Of a stretch of 64,000 nt of DNA, positions 47,901 to 60,800 are shown one piece after another (position 1 is the first letter of the stretch; each line of letters opens with the position of its first letter). The notes below the pieces were generated by a model that worked only from the letters and a program-made list of their open reading frames with translations, ran no database searches and had not been told where the DNA came from. The stretch comes from Polydactylus sextarius (lineage: Eukaryota; Chordata; Actinopteri; Polynemidae). The translations under genes were made by a program, and so were the position numbers. Location of the stretch: positions 7,890,001 to 7,954,000 of the forward strand of contig CM028919.1 of NCBI GenBank assembly GCA_016801845.1, written 5' to 3'.

Positions 47901-50900
47901 TCAAAGCACATTGAAACATACACTGAAATCCAGATTTAAAGGTTAGAGATAAGATATAGGTGTGAAGGTATTTGTGGACCACAAGGACTATAAGTGTCCA
48001 CTGTTAGGACATGGGTCGTGAAATTACTTTTCCTCTTGTCCAACTATTAGATAGATCAAATCTTTAGCATTCACCGTTATTAAGTGTCTTGGATGAGACA
48101 TATTTGAGTGCACATATTTTGTGCACTATTTGTGCACTAAATATGAAGTTAGAGCCAGAAGCTTGTTAACTTAGCTTAAAACAGGAATAGTGAAAACGCT
48201 CAATAAACAAGATCCGGCATGTTAAACAATGAGCTTCAAAGGCATCTATTGACAAATGTTCGCTGTTTCCCACGGTTTACAGTCTTTATGCTAAACTAGC
48301 TAAACAACTGTTGGATGTAACTTCAAGTTGGCCATATTTCCAAAACTGGAACTATTCATTCAAAATTTTGTTTCCAGCCAGATGTAATAATGTCCACTGA
48401 TCAATCATCTGAGAAAACAGTAATTACAACAAATCATCAGCGGCACCCACAGTATGGGTCTATGACCCATGCTATGTGTTTGCTTTTATAATGTAGAGGA
48501 AACCATGCCCAGGAAGTCTGGCTGTTTTGAGAAGATGCCAGTTCTGTGTTGAACTTATCAGAACTTTGCCTTTTCCCGTCAGAGGCACGAGCTGCGCCAG
48601 ATACAAATATTCTTTAAATCCACACTGTGAGTCATGGCAAAGTTTAAAGCATGCAGTGTATAAAAATATCTTAACCTTTTAGTGCATTGTGTGCAGAAAT
48701 AGGGTTCCAAGTTTTAAATAATGACTGAATCAAAGGAAATAATGCTCCAGTTACTTCTTCTACTAAGAAAAAAATCTTACAGCTGAGCCACAGTATTGAT
48801 CTGAGCTCTAGGTTATTCTATGTACAGGTCATTTTCAAGTATATTCACAACTGTCTTTCATTCCTCCTTTTTATAGGTTTACCATTTCTCAAAGGTGTGA
48901 AGTTTGCAAATAAGGTGGCCACTCCAGACCGAGGCAGAACTTGTATGAATTAGAGATGCGTTTAAATAATTGAGATGGTGACACAGGGGATGGATGGTAA
49001 ATGCTTCCACGCGGAAGACTCAGAGAACCAACGGAGTATACTTCCCCTGAGCCTATGCAAAATTCATTAGACTGGCCAGTGCACATGGACAAGTCATCCC
49101 TAATTCTACACAAGTGACTAATACAAATACAAAATCTATCCCAAATGGACAATTCAACCTTAATTTTATCTGGTAAGATTAATGTTAGCAAAACTGTAAA
49201 AAAAAAAAAAAAAAAAAAAAAGAGGAAAAAAATGAAGAACTTGCTGAAGTCTGTTTCAGAGCACAATGATACTTGTTATAGTAACTGAATTAAAGATTTC
49301 TTGATATATCTTTTATCACCTTATCAACCATAACAAAATCCCTTCAGGAAACTTGCAGTCACTATCTGCACTGTACACATGCAACACATTAGTACTTAGT
49401 CTTAGTCTTAGATTATGTTAAAAGGCTGCAAATGGAAAACAATGTTTTATTGTTTGTTTGGTTTGTTTTATTTATTTATTTATTTTTCAAAAGGAGTAGG
49501 CCGAGAAAGACTTCATATCGACTTTAGTTATCCCTATATCTTGTTTCCACTAACGTGATTTATTCCACCCTCTGCCTCACATGAATATTACCCTATATTA
49601 CCACAGGGATGAAGGCTTGGGGTGTAAATTGAATTAAGAAAAATATTTGTTCAATATTAAAAAATCCTCAGCACTCTTAGCCATGGCAAAGTTTACCCTG
49701 ATGGTCCACTGTGCTAGATAAAGACTAGGAGATAACTGGAGAAACAGGTTATCTGTCAACTCAAAAGATCTCCCATGTTAGCTAGTCAGTCAGACGGATA
49801 TGCTTGTATGTTCACACTCTGCAGCCTGAATCTACTGTGTCCACTATTGAAAGGGCTGCTTGGCAGTGAAAGGGGAATGCCAGACAGGCCACCTACAGCC
49901 AAGGGTCGCAGTGTGATTGTGAGAATTAGATGAGAAACACTTTGTCTTTGCCTTCTCCGGCATGAAACACAGGCGGTAGTGTCATCTGATCTGCTTCGTC
50001 ATTAAGAAGCCTGTGCTCCTCACCAGACATCCCTAACTCCACTGTCTGCCATGCTGCCTCGTGTGGGCGACGAGACATCTGTTGCCATGGTTTCCCCTCA
50101 CAGAATGCCAAGCAAATCAATATGGGAGCCTCTGACATAACTGGATTGTATCCCACCACATAGGAGAGGAACGGTGGGGATTGAATTTGCTTTTGTGTAG
50201 GAGCTGGCCAATGTCTCACTGTGCACGCGTGTTAATATTTAATATCATCTATACAAAAACAAAGTAAGCACATATTTCCATATCATAAAACTCATTTTCA
50301 TACATGTATTAAGGCATAAATGGTTTTGAATGCTTATTCTAATCGCTATCATTGTCAGTAGTTGTCAGTGTGGTTTCAATCATGCATAGCTCTGGAGTGA
50401 CTATTTACAATAACTGTGATATTCAAACAAAAATAATATCTTATTGCACTTTTTTATTATTTTATCACACGATTACACGAAAGCTGTTCTGATGGACTTT
50501 CTTCCCTTCTCAATATTGTTTCCTCCACTGATCCTAGAGCTGTTGCTATTAACCTCCCACCTTAACTGTAAAAGTATGCATATGGCAATCATATATTTAC
50601 AGTGAAAAATGTGTTACAATTTCAGGGCTGCAACATGCTTTTTTAAATTCTTAACAGCTTCAAACAGACATTATATTAGAGCAAAATAATCTTATCAGTA
50701 TGGTGAAGCACCTCAAAGCTGATACTGCAGTCAGGTTGATGACACATGAGGGCTCATGTGCCAAAACTGCAAAAACAGAGCTACTTTCCTCCCACCCACT
50801 CCTATTTTAGGTTGCTGTTATCTCTTATATCTGATGGATCGTCCACCACAGGCACATATGAGCAGTTTAGTCTTTGCTTTTCACCAATGCTTTTCACCAT

Positions 50901-51156
50901 TCCCTCACCTCCTGACTGACAGCTTACAGTGAGTGTCTCTGAAGCGTGTGGCTGTGTGAGCCAGCGTGTACCCTACCTCACAGTCAAACAGCAGGTGCAG
51001 CTGTCCGTCGATCCACTCCTCAATATCCAGCCTCCTCTGCAGGTCTTTGCGGTTGTACTTGACTGTGAGCTTGCCCAGCTTGCGGTGTGCCGGCTCTTCT
51101 GTTTTGTCCGATGCCTGGAACATCACCCTGGACTGGGTGCTTGGCTCTGACGCCAT
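44956..51156 (-). CDS. ppp1r14d: Protein phosphatase 1 inhibitor of the PPP1R14 family (PPP1R14D-like), four exons
   Basis: Exons on the minus strand are 51156-50977, 45477-45397, 45147-45115 and 45024-44956 (TAA), all in phase, giving 120 residues. KLGKLTVKYNRKDLQRRLDIEEWIDGQLHLL (read in parts KLGKLTVKYNRK, DLQRRLDIEEW, IDGQLHLL) is the family's inhibitory core; Thr31 in LTVKY matches the phosphorylated threonine (Thr38 of CPI-17) that turns these proteins into potent PP1 inhibitors. EIPELEIDIDELLEL, ELLQECGKPKE and DFINGLLYRIKGLRKMS complete the four-helix PHIN domain. Position between zfyve19 and spint1 on the opposite strand matches human PPP1R14D. The sequence itself is also close to 14A, 14B and 14C, so the letter rests mainly on synteny. 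The first intron is 5.5 kb. The ATG at 51156 is used because the in-frame codon at 51165 is GTG. Confidence 0.9.
45478..50976 (-). other. ppp1r14d: Large first intron of ppp1r14d-like gene
   Basis: About 5.5 kb without any supported exon on either strand. It holds T/A homopolymers (46540-46558, 46709-46724, 49197-49221), a decayed copy of dispersed repeat A on the reverse strand (about 48130-48345) and a possible family-B fragment near 47830-47900. Frames of 90-125 codons here arise from homopolymers and show no family motif. Confidence 0.55.
48130..48345 (-). repeat. Dispersed repeat, family A copy 2 (reverse)
   Basis: Read on the minus strand, GTTTAGCTAGTTTAGCATAAAGACTGTAAACCGTGGGAAACAGC (43 bases, described here in one phrase as TTTAGCATAAAGACTG followed by GGGAAACAGC) matches the middle of the family A element. 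It also resembles GCATAAAGAAACACGAGGAAAGAGCTG at 1210. It is decayed, with no ends visible. Confidence 0.45.
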
Positions 51157-51189
51157 GGCTGCCACGGCCTCAGGAGAATCGTGGACACT

Positions 51190-51193
51190 ATAT

Positions 51194-51251
<58 letters not shown>
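51190..51251. repeat. (CA)n microsatellite upstream of ppp1r14d start
   Basis: About 28 CA units, beginning some 35 bases upstream (minus-strand sense) of the ppp1r14d ATG exon. It is therefore in or near its 5' UTR or promoter. Confidence 0.95.
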
Positions 51252-51256
<5 letters not shown>

Positions 51257-54189
51257 AGACTCTTAAGCTCTCAGACGTTTGTCTTGTGCACCAGCTTCCC
51301 TATTTTGTCTCAGTATCTCTGCCTCTGCCTCTGCTTTCCCATTGAGCTGCTGCTCCCATGCGTATCTCCTGTTATCTTGTTGTGCGCTTGGTGTTCTCCC
51401 TCTCTGTAACGCTGGCTCTGGTTCTCTGCCTGTCTTCGTCCTCTCTCCCTCTCCCTCCCTCTCTCTCTCTGTAAAGCTCACTGTCTTGCTCTCCTTCCCT
51501 CCTCCTTTTGCAACACCCACTGGCTGCACTATCAGGAGGATGGTAATGAGATATGTCTCTGTGCGTGTGTGTATGTGTGTGAGAGGTTGCACATGCATTT
51601 GTGTGCTTGCAAATGTGTGTGCACACGCACCTTACAGGGTGTGTGTTTGCTTTTTGCTCTCTTTCTCTGTGTTATAGCAGGTGGAAGGCCGTAGGTCAAT
51701 TACAGCAATAAAAAGTGGACAAAGAGTGATAGTGCAACCACTGCAATCAAGTTTAGATTATTATTCTCTGGCTGAAACTAGGCCAACACACAGCAGTGGT
51801 ATCACAAAATATAGAAATACATGTGTAATTTTCTTCATTTTCTTTCTCCAGTCGTAGGATCTAATTACATAACTGTTAGAAACATCTGCACATCAACACA
51901 CCAGCCATATTTAGATAGAGTATCTAAAGTATGTATCTATTCACAAAGTCAAAAGGATCTGACATGCTAAGGGCTCTTGTGTTCACAAACACTTCCAACA
52001 ATAGCTGGGTTCCCCTGACAGGTGAGCCAGGGTTCCTCTAGTGTGATAGCTGCCATGTCTTTTATAACGGGCATTATCAGGTGTACGTTTAATAAGCCTT
52101 GAAGTCAAATTGGCATCCTCAGTTACGCACCCATACATAATGGATGACTAGGAGAGCACTGTTTATGGCTGTTTGGAAGTCAAATGTCAAATAAGTCTTG
52201 AAATCGTCAACGTCTGCGAAGTCAAATATCAACAGCGGCCCGTAACCCAAGGTCAAAAATTCATAGTTGTACATCCTCATGCCAAATTATTACAGATGAC
52301 ACAACAGAGACAACAGGCTGCAGAGTTTCCACAGATCCTATTACGATATGAATAATGGGGTTCAGCTTTTTGTTTTGGCAGGGACTATCAATCAGCCATA
52401 GCTGCGCGTGTTCACCCACTGATGCACCGTCTGTTACAAACACTAAATTATTGAGTGCTTCGAGCAGCTCACCTTTCCAGGCAAACAAATTCATTCATCT
52501 CATCTTATGCTACTTGGTTCTGCACGGCCGGCTTGTCTAAAACAGGAACGTGGGCTGCGGACGTGCGTTAGGCCTTCTCACCTCAGACCTGGCTGGGTGA
52601 CACAGTCTGTGAAGAAGAAGAAGAAGCAGGAAATCTATTTAATCTCTGATGGTTTATTTCCACTGAATTAAATTGTCATTGTCGTCTCCGACTTCTGGAG
52701 AATACTTTAAATTTTCCAAAACGTCAATCATTCCCTGACAATATGCAGACGTATGATTCAGTTGAAATTACTGAATTAATCAGTCAGTACTTCATTATCT
52801 GAACAACCACTTCCTGCCTCTCCCCTTGTTGTTGTCAGGTGCATTTCTGGTGTCATGACTCATCACGTACTGTAGACAGATGAGTCAGACAAGAAATGGC
52901 ATCAGTATCACTACTTTTACGAAATCACAACTCTTTGAATCAATATTCTCTGTAATGATTATGCTGTGTGTGAGAAAATATCTTTTATGGTGTTTAAAAA
53001 ACAAAACAAAACAAAACAAAAACACACAAACTGCTCACCCTGAGGCAGCTTCTTCAGCTGCTGATGGGATCATACTGCCACCTTCTGGATAAAAGCTTTA
53101 AATCTAAAAACTTGATATTAACATCACACCCAGTTGTGACAAGACATGCATGAATGAAAAAGAATAAAAGTCTCAGCTTTAAATATTGTCTGAAATAACA
53201 TTTTACTGTCTCTCTCTCCTGATTGCTACATGATTTATACAACTGATGTTAGGACACGACTTTAAACCTCATCTTACTCTTGTGTTTATGTGCCAGATTT
53301 GTGCATCTTTTTAAATGTGAACTTTTTAATGCTAGAAAGTACTTGTGGTCTTTTATTAAAGCAACAAGGTTAAAGCATTCAGGTAACCAAATAATACCAA
53401 TGATGATGTATTTACTCTTCAAAATAATTCCATTTTATTGTGTAATCTTATTGCACATCCTGTTTTTCCCCCCACTCCCTTCTAAATCCCATGTCACCTG
53501 GTAGTTGTTGTTCAATATTTACACTATTTTTTCTATGGTTTCCTTAAGGATTTGCAGGATTTGTGCCTAAATGTCAAAAATTAGAAGAGTTGCTCACTAA
53601 ACTGGTAAATAAAATTTAGTTCAGTCAAAAATATGTTAAAATTTTCCCCAAAGATGTCAAAGTTGCATGCTAAAGGAAACCCGTACCATTACTAATAAAT
53701 AAGATAAATAAATAAATAGTAGTTATTAGATATAAACTATTATTAATTGTTTAATTATATTTAATAAATAAATAAATAATAAAATAAATAATAAACAAAT
53801 ATTTAATAAATTGTTTAATTCAATTTGATTTATTTCATTTTAAATGTTTAATCTAATTTTCTTTTATTTTTGGAATTCTTTTAATTTAAAAAAACAAATA
53901 AACTAAATTAATAGTTTTTGTTTTTTTTAATTAAATGACTTCTACAAATAAAAAAAACAGTAAAATTATATGAAGCACTTCTCAAAAACACCTGGTTCCC
54001 ATGTGCTTCACTGATACAAATGTCGTCATATATATTGTGAATTCAGGTCGATGAAAAGCTGTGGAATAATAAACTATTATTTTCTCTTCTGCGCTATAAC
54101 AATATCCCTTCTCTCTAACACACTCACACGATACTGCCTCTGTGTTTGGAGCTGAAGGGAGTGGCGTGCTGAGGGAGTGGAATTTCACT
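51252..54189. other. Divergent intergenic region between ppp1r14d and spint1
   Basis: No exon supported. The left end is CT-rich (51300-51520). Later there is an AAAAC pentanucleotide run (52997-53022) and a strongly AT-rich AAATA/TTTAA block at about 53690-53930. The rest is unique sequence without visible genes. Confidence 0.5.
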
Positions 54190-54197
54190 TCCTGTCT

Positions 54198-54212
54198 CAG
54201 GTGAATCACCTG
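54198..54212. promoter_or_regulatory. Inverted pair of E2-boxes upstream of spint1
   Basis: CAGGTGAATCACCTG holds two E2-box hexamers in inverted orientation, 3 bases apart. An ETS-like CACTTCCTG lies just upstream (54186-54194). Downstream, AACAG followed by GTAAAATC at 54246/54247 could be the donor of a 5' UTR exon joined to the acceptor TTACAG at 54548, 56 bases before the ATG. Both the exon and the regulatory role are inferred. Confidence 0.4.
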
Positions 54213-54604
54213 GACAATTCCGTCGAAATCTTCAACGTTAAACAGGTAAAATCTTATCTGAGCGTTTCAGAGTGATCAAAGGATCCAATCAGAGGCCAGT
54301 TGACGTTTTCTATTTTTTTGTTCCCCTTATCTCTTGCTCTCTTTTTTATTTGGTTTTTGTGATTGCTGTTTTAGTTTCAATCATCTGTGTTTGTACGCGG
54401 AAGTAAGAAGGTTAATTGCGCAGAGGAAGCAGAAGAAGTGTTGCGGCCTCAACGCTGCGCCAAGTAATTCACTTTTTAAATACGCGTTATTCCTTTTCTT
54501 TTTCTTTTTTTTTTTTTTTTTTTCTACCGATTTCGTTGTCGTTACAGGTGATTTTTAAACTTTTACAAGAGTGGGATTATTTTTTATTTATTTTTTTAAC
54601 AAAT

Positions 54605-57600
54605 ATGAATAACCTCCACGGAGCGTTTGCGCTCCTGCTTCTCTCGTTCCTCGGCTCCACCGGGGCTCAGACCTCGGGTGATAAGTGTTTTTCTTCCTTC
54701 CACGATGGTCGGCAGGATTTTGTTCTCGATGCGGATGAATCAGTGCAAAATGGAGCGACGTACCTTTCGTCGCCGGAGTTAACTCAACGCAGGGACTGTC
54801 TGGCCGCCTGCTGCAAAGAGCCAAAGTGCAATGTCGCCTTTATGGAGCTAGGAGAGCATGAGGACGCGATCAAGTCCTGCTTTCTCTTTGACTGCCTATA
54901 CAAGAAACAGTACGCCTGTCGATTTGTGAGGAAGAAGGGTTACATAAACTACATCCTAGAATCCGTTTATGACAGTTACCTCCAGGAGAATACCCCCCCA
55001 AGTAAGTGCAAAACTATCACAAGCTCATACATGCTGTTGTTACATCTTCTACTTTGTTTCACAACACATTTTTTTTTATCACACGTCCTTTATCTGTATC
55101 CTGTGTTTTGTTATAATTTTACAACAGATAAAGATTTAAAATTGTATTTTTTCATTTTGTGTCACCATTTTTAGTTTCATTAGCAGCAAACAAAGCATTG
55201 AAAACCACAGCATATCACTTCTGGAAATGCTTTTTTTAGGTCAGTACCACATTAAAAATGACAACATTTGTCCATAACCTCATCACCTTTCAATGCTCTG
55301 TGCTGAAGTGGTTTCCCAGGCCACAAATTTAGGGCAGAAACCTTCAGTTCAACATGTTCACACATGTCAGACACATCACAGCTTCTGGCACAGGGTCAGG
55401 TTTCTGTTTTGCTTTATCATGTGTTGTAACTTTTTGTATACGGAAATGTGGCCCCTTTTTACACTCAAGTTATTCTAAAGCTTTTTTTTTTTTTAGAAAA
55501 AAACATATATGTGATATACTCTGATCTGGTGTTGTCATTCCAGGTAAAACGGACCAACCTCCAATAGCCAATGGAGGCCCGGACCTTGTTATCCAGCCAC
55601 AGGAGAGTGTGACACTGAATGGCATAGGGAGCAAAGATGACTTTGAGATTGTGTCCTATCAGTGGCAGTTGCTCACCAATTATCCATACGCCATCATTGA
55701 AGTAAGTGAAAACACTGATACAAACCCAGTCATGCTGAACCATTGGCATTTCTACATATACAAGTCTGATCTTCCTTGGACATGTCCAGAATAATATTAA
55801 TTATCTGTGGTTTTTGCTTCCTTTCCCTCAAAGAAAACCTCCTTCAACGACCAGATTATTGTGTCCAATCTGACATCTGGGATATATAAGTTCAAGCTGA
55901 CCGTCATAGATAACAGCGGCCAGTCAGGCACAGCCATAGTCACTGTCCTGGTCCTTACCCCTGAGCAGTCTGAGCGTGAGTATCAACAATGAGAAACCAA
56001 CCAGATGAAACATCATCTGAACATATTTATTCATGGAACTTTTTTTATTTCTTTTAAAATATAGAAACTTTTCCTATTGTCATCCCAAGTTTGGATAACA
56101 TAATATGGAATGTTAGCAGTAGATGAGAGTTTCAGTGTTACACATGAGTCATTTGTTCACTGTGTTTGTTGACATTTCTTTGAGCTTATTCAGAGTCACC
56201 CACATAGAGTTTAGTGTTGGGCCATAGGTAAGACAGGATAATGCTGTAAAGTTTCCAAAACACTTTCTAAAGTCCTTAAACCTTGTTCATTTATTTCTGA
56301 GGAAGTTGTGACCGATGTCTTGATTATGCTACCCTAGATGGGTTTGTTTCAGTGGAATTCAACTTATCAGTCACATTGTATTGTTAGGCATTGTCACAAA
56401 CATGGCCCTCCAAGTTAGCTGTGATCAAACCTGTCAGGGCATGGCCCGACCGCCGAAACACCCAAAAGATAGAGAGATGGAAGCTTGTTTCATAAGAAGA
56501 TTATATCATATTTAACTTTTGTTTGGTAGCAAAAATAAGCTAAAATGCAGAACTAGATATCTCTACTTGACTGCGAAGCTCATTTTGTTAAATTTATGTC
56601 TGGCATGATATGAAGTATCTTGGTCACCTCTTTTGAACGCACACAGAGAGTCTTTTGGCACAGCAGCTTAATGTTTGAAGTTTCAACAGACGCAAGCGGA
56701 GCGGTTGGTTTAGTTTTTTACTACTTGTCTGCTGCCATCCCACTCTCTCCACCCCCGACTCAACAAAACCTGTCAGTCTGGTTTTGGCTTCGGTTACAAA
56801 AACAAGATGATTCCAGTCAACATCATAATCCTCTTCAGATATGATCTCTTAACTTTTTATCCTAAAAAAAAAAAGCTCTTTCTTTTACACAGGTTTGTGT
56901 TTGTTGCCCGTCGATTGTAGACCAAGGACAAGAAAATACTTTGAGCAAATGAGCAAAGAGTGGCTCAGTCACTCATTAACAGCACAATAGTGGTAGGAAT
57001 GTGTTTAACTGGAAACTGCATAGACATGGCAGTGACTTTACATTTTAATGTTGCCACATTTACTCCACAATAATAGATTATTTGAATAACAGTTAATTCA
57101 TCAATTATAATTAGTGTTAAAGACATGAGGATTTGGTAATGAAGGTGTAGGTTACAGGTGTGTCTGTGTGTAATGTTTTCTTGTTTTTAATGTCTCAAAA
57201 TATCAATACTTTGCGTCAGCGCACAACATGAATCATCAGCCACTTGCAGACAGCCTACGCTCTTTCTATAAACTCTATTGTCTATGAAAAAAAAACCACT
57301 TCTGTGTTTTACAGTTGCACATCTCTATATGCGACATCTTCACATGTAATAATTTGTCTGTATAGACAGACAGAATAGGAAGTTTAGAGAAAATGTTCCT
57401 CAGATGTGGTTTCAAACATGAGACAGCACTATAAATGGTTAGTGAAACTTAAATACGGATGTGAAACAACAAGGGGTGCTTTGTTTAAATGTCTGGAAAG
57501 GTTATGTGACGCACATTAACGCAAAAGTTTGGAGCACATCTGTGTAAAATTGGTTTGCTGACAGCTAATTTTACTGTCAGGAAGCCTAAGTCTTCTCATT

Positions 57601-60600
57601 GTATTGGGATGTTTCTCTCAGCGCAATGTTGTTGTCTTACAAAATGCAGACAGGGATTTTTTTTTTTTTTTTTTTAGAATGTGCTTATGTTCAAAATGCT
57701 TTTCAGAGCATTTTTGTAAAATATAATTTCAGTATATGAAGCCATTATTAACGTTGTAACAAACCTAATCCTTTTCACTCTTTGTCCCACCAGATCACTG
57801 TATGGCACCAAAGAAGATTGGGCCGTGCCGTGGTTCTTTCCCCCGATGGCATCATAACGCTGCCTCACAAAAGTGTGAGTTGTTCATGTTTGGAGGCTGC
57901 AGAGAGAATCTCAACAACTATTTGACTGAAAATGAATGCAACAAAGCCTGCGCTAGCTCGGGTAAGTGTGCTCTGCTTATACAAGTGTTCGATTTTAATA
58001 TGTAATTTTTGAATCGTTCTTAAAACATTTTTTTTATATACTTTTTTTTTTTTTTTTTTTTTTTGGTCTTGTTGTCCTGGTCGTTGTAACTTTAATATTA
58101 CTGGCAATAATCCAACATTTTTAATGCCGAAAGTTTTCCTGCTGAGAGTTAGATGAGAACATTGACACCACTCCCACATCTTTAATGTAAATGTGATGCT
58201 GCAGCCAGGAGACGGTAACCCTAGCTTAGCATTCAGATTGGAAACAGAAGAAAAGTTAGTTAACGAACCTCCACAACTCACTAATTAACTATTTATATCT
58301 CCTGTGTTTCTTTTTGTATGAGGAGCTTAACATCTACTTATTCGTTTGTTTGTTTTTATTTTAGACCAAACTAAAAGTGGTAGACTTTTGCCACTGCCCT
58401 CAGATCAAGGTAAGTGAATTTTGGAATTCCAATATTTGTTTTTTTGATGAGGTATAAAACACATCACAAAAGTCAATTAATGGTGTCATTAATTGGCCTC
58501 TGCTGGTAACATATAGAGAAAATAAAGAGAAAGTAAATTTGAGTCTTTCCTTTTTTGTGATCTACTTGGTCACAGCAGTGTTGGCGTCCATTTTCCTAAG
58601 AGGAATATGGGAAGATTTTGGCAGCCTAATGCCTCACTTTGATCACTACCTAGTTGTTGTGTTTCTATTGTTTGGTGCTGAACATGTAGTGTCCAGTGAT
58701 TTTTTTTTTTTTTTTTTTTTTAAATCAGCAACTCGTTGTATTTGATGATTTGTGATCTGGTATATTGTTGCTGTAATAACACTGATTACAACCTCTTAAA
58801 AGCATCCGCTGTGGTGACATAGTGATCATTTCAGTTGTGTTTGTGTTCCACAGGAGAGAAATGTGGCTCTCCCTGCACTCCAGATGAGTTCACTTGTGCG
58901 AATGGTTGCTGTTTGGATCCAGGACTGGAGTGTGACTCAACTCCACAATGCAGCGATGGCTCAGATGAGCAGAAATGCACTGACTGTAAGCAGCAAATAT
59001 GCAAATGAGGCTTAATTTTACATAGATATGCAGCACTGACAGAGCATTTCTTTGAAAGGCATGCTAACTTATTTTAATTATATCCTGTGTGGCTACAGTA
59101 GACAGCAAATTTCGGATTCTGCTGCAGATTCCAACGGAAGAATCAAAAGGTATTTAAAACTTTTCACCTTGATCATTTTTGTCTCTCATGAATTTAAGAC
59201 ACTCTTGTGCCATGTGTTTGCCATAGTCTCACTCTTATATTGCTTATCTCATATATTGTTCATAGTGCGCTGCACTGAGCTTCCAGACACAGGAATCTGC
59301 AGGGACAGTCTCACTAAGTGGTACTACAACCCCATTCATAAAGACTGCTTCCGGTTCAATTACGGTGGCTGCCAGGGAAATGAGAACAGATTTGAATCTC
59401 ATGACGCCTGCATGAAAATGTGCAGAACAATAACAGGTGGGTTGTTATTAATATCACACAAGGCACTTTGCAAGTGTTTTCTGGTGAATTAAGTATAAAT
59501 TGTGCAAAATAACACAATACTACATATTCTAGACTTGGTTCACACACATTGAGTGGCAAGAAGTCTGAACTGAAGCACATAAGATGACGCCAGTTTCTTC
59601 ATACTTATTCTTCTACCAGTCAAACCCCATGAACTTGTTAATGATAATTTCTCGCTGACATTTTTCACATCCTCAGGTCATTCTCTCAGGTTGTTTTCTT
59701 GTGAAGCCAGAGCAACAGCTCTTGGGGATTCATGTGGGCGAGGCTTTAATCATATGTTCACGTCAGTTGTTTAAATATGCACATGTCATAAGAAGCACAT
59801 TTATGATTGTTTTGAAAACCCTGTGAGACCTGATTTCTAGCGTTAAATCAAACTCATACAGGACTAGTGTGATATGAATTACAGTTTTTTGGTTTTCTGA
59901 AGTGAATTTGAAGCAAGATATTAATGTTCGAACTGCTTCTCTCAGCTCTTAAGATTTTGTTTTGGCTTTTTTTTTTTTTTTTGACTTTTTAGTTTTAGTT
60001 TTATTGTCAGCTCTATAACTTGGTTCACTCTCATTGCCCTCATCATGGTCATTTTCAGTTCTAGCAGTTTTTTTTTTTTTTTTTAACAAAAAGCTCTGAA
60101 ACACTCACATTTAACAGTTCAGTAAGCTGATATCCCCCCTAGGAGGAAGTAGATACTAACACAAAGAGCTAAAGAGAGAGCGAATATTACATTTAGATTC
60201 ATCAAGTGAACATGACACCAATTGAACAATGATGCCACTGAGCTGCTTGCTTCTGCTCCCCCCAAAGGCAGTTACTGCAATTTTAATTTCCCTCCCCAGC
60301 TGAGTGCAGTTCACTGATTTAATTTAATGTTTTCTAAATGTTGAGCACACACACACACACACATATTCTAAATCTGTCATGTATTTTTCTTTATTTCAGA
60401 AAAGGACGTATTTGCCAGAAGGGAGGAGTTTGATACCAGGGTGTCTGAGAGCCAGACAGGTATTACATTGTACACTTTTAAAAGATCAAATTTAAACAAT
60501 CTAAAAAAAAAACTGTCTGCTACATCAGCTAGTTCAATAATGTTAGTGAAGTGCTTTACCACTACTTTCTCAGTCACCAAGTTCATTAAAAAAAAATGTA

Positions 60601-60800
60601 TCCACATTAATTCTACAGGTATTATCGCAATAGCCGCCGTCCTGGGTGTAGCTATCTTCGTACTCCTAATCATCCTGGGGTACTGCTTCATGAAAGGAAA
60701 GAAGAAGTCTACGCAACACCGTCCCATCAACACAGTCCCAGTCGCCACACTGGAGGACAGAGAGCGTCTGGTCTACAACAGCACCACTAAGCCCATCTGA
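54605..60800 (+). CDS. spint1: Kunitz-type protease inhibitor 1 (HAI-1), ten exons
   Basis: Exons are 54605-55001, 55544-55701, 55834-55975, 57794-57961, 58365-58409, 58854-58985, 59099-59149, 59266-59436, 60400-60459 and 60619-60800. Phases agree, giving 501 residues (human 513 or 529). Order: signal peptide 1-21 (LHGAFALLLLSFLGSTGA); MANSC domain 28-118 with many cysteines; PKD-like internal domain about 140-230; Kunitz 1 at 235-284 (CRGSFPRW, P1 Arg245); LDL-receptor class A about 307-346 with acidic CSDGSDEQKC; Kunitz 2 at 367-417 (ICRDSLTKWYYNP, P1 Arg377); transmembrane helix 443-463 (IIAIAAVLGVAIFVLLIILG); short cytoplasmic tail ending LVYNSTTKPI, like human LVYNHTTRPL. HAI-1 is an epithelial membrane inhibitor of HGF activator, matriptase and related serine proteases. 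Exon 7 (59099) was chosen among three nearby acceptors because only it keeps phase. Confidence 0.95.
56000..57790. other. spint1: spint1 intron 3, no gene inside
   Basis: The 1.8-kb intron before the Kunitz 1 exon is AT-rich, ends in a T-run (57658-57675) ahead of the acceptor at 57793, and shows no coding exon. No recognisable element was found, though 56620-56840 is GC-richer than its surroundings. Confidence 0.5.
58125..58320 (+). repeat. Dispersed repeat, family A copy 3 (spint1 intron 4)
   Basis: CTGAGAGTTAGATGAGAACATTGACACCACTCCCACATCTTTAATG (quoted only as landmarks GAGTTAGATGAGAAC and CACCACTCCCACATCTT) aligns with the copy at 1135. It is followed by CTAGCTTAGCATTCAGATTGGAAACAG and CTCACTAATTAAC, which I recognise from the common percomorph element. 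Confidence 0.5.

Noticed and set aside
51157..51165. Upstream start giving a longer N-terminus for the ppp1r14d-like protein
   Set aside because: The upstream codon is GTG, not ATG; the ATG at 51156 (MASEP) is the credible start.
54416..54604. Longer N-terminus for spint1 in the same frame
   Set aside because: The extension is encoded by a poly-T stretch without signal-peptide character. The ATG at 54605 gives a proper signal peptide and family-like length.
59099..59149. Alternative acceptors for spint1 exon 7 at CAG|CAAAT and CAG|ATTCC
   Set aside because: Either choice breaks the phase into the Kunitz 2 exon; only the acceptor before 59099 gives an in-frame join at both ends.
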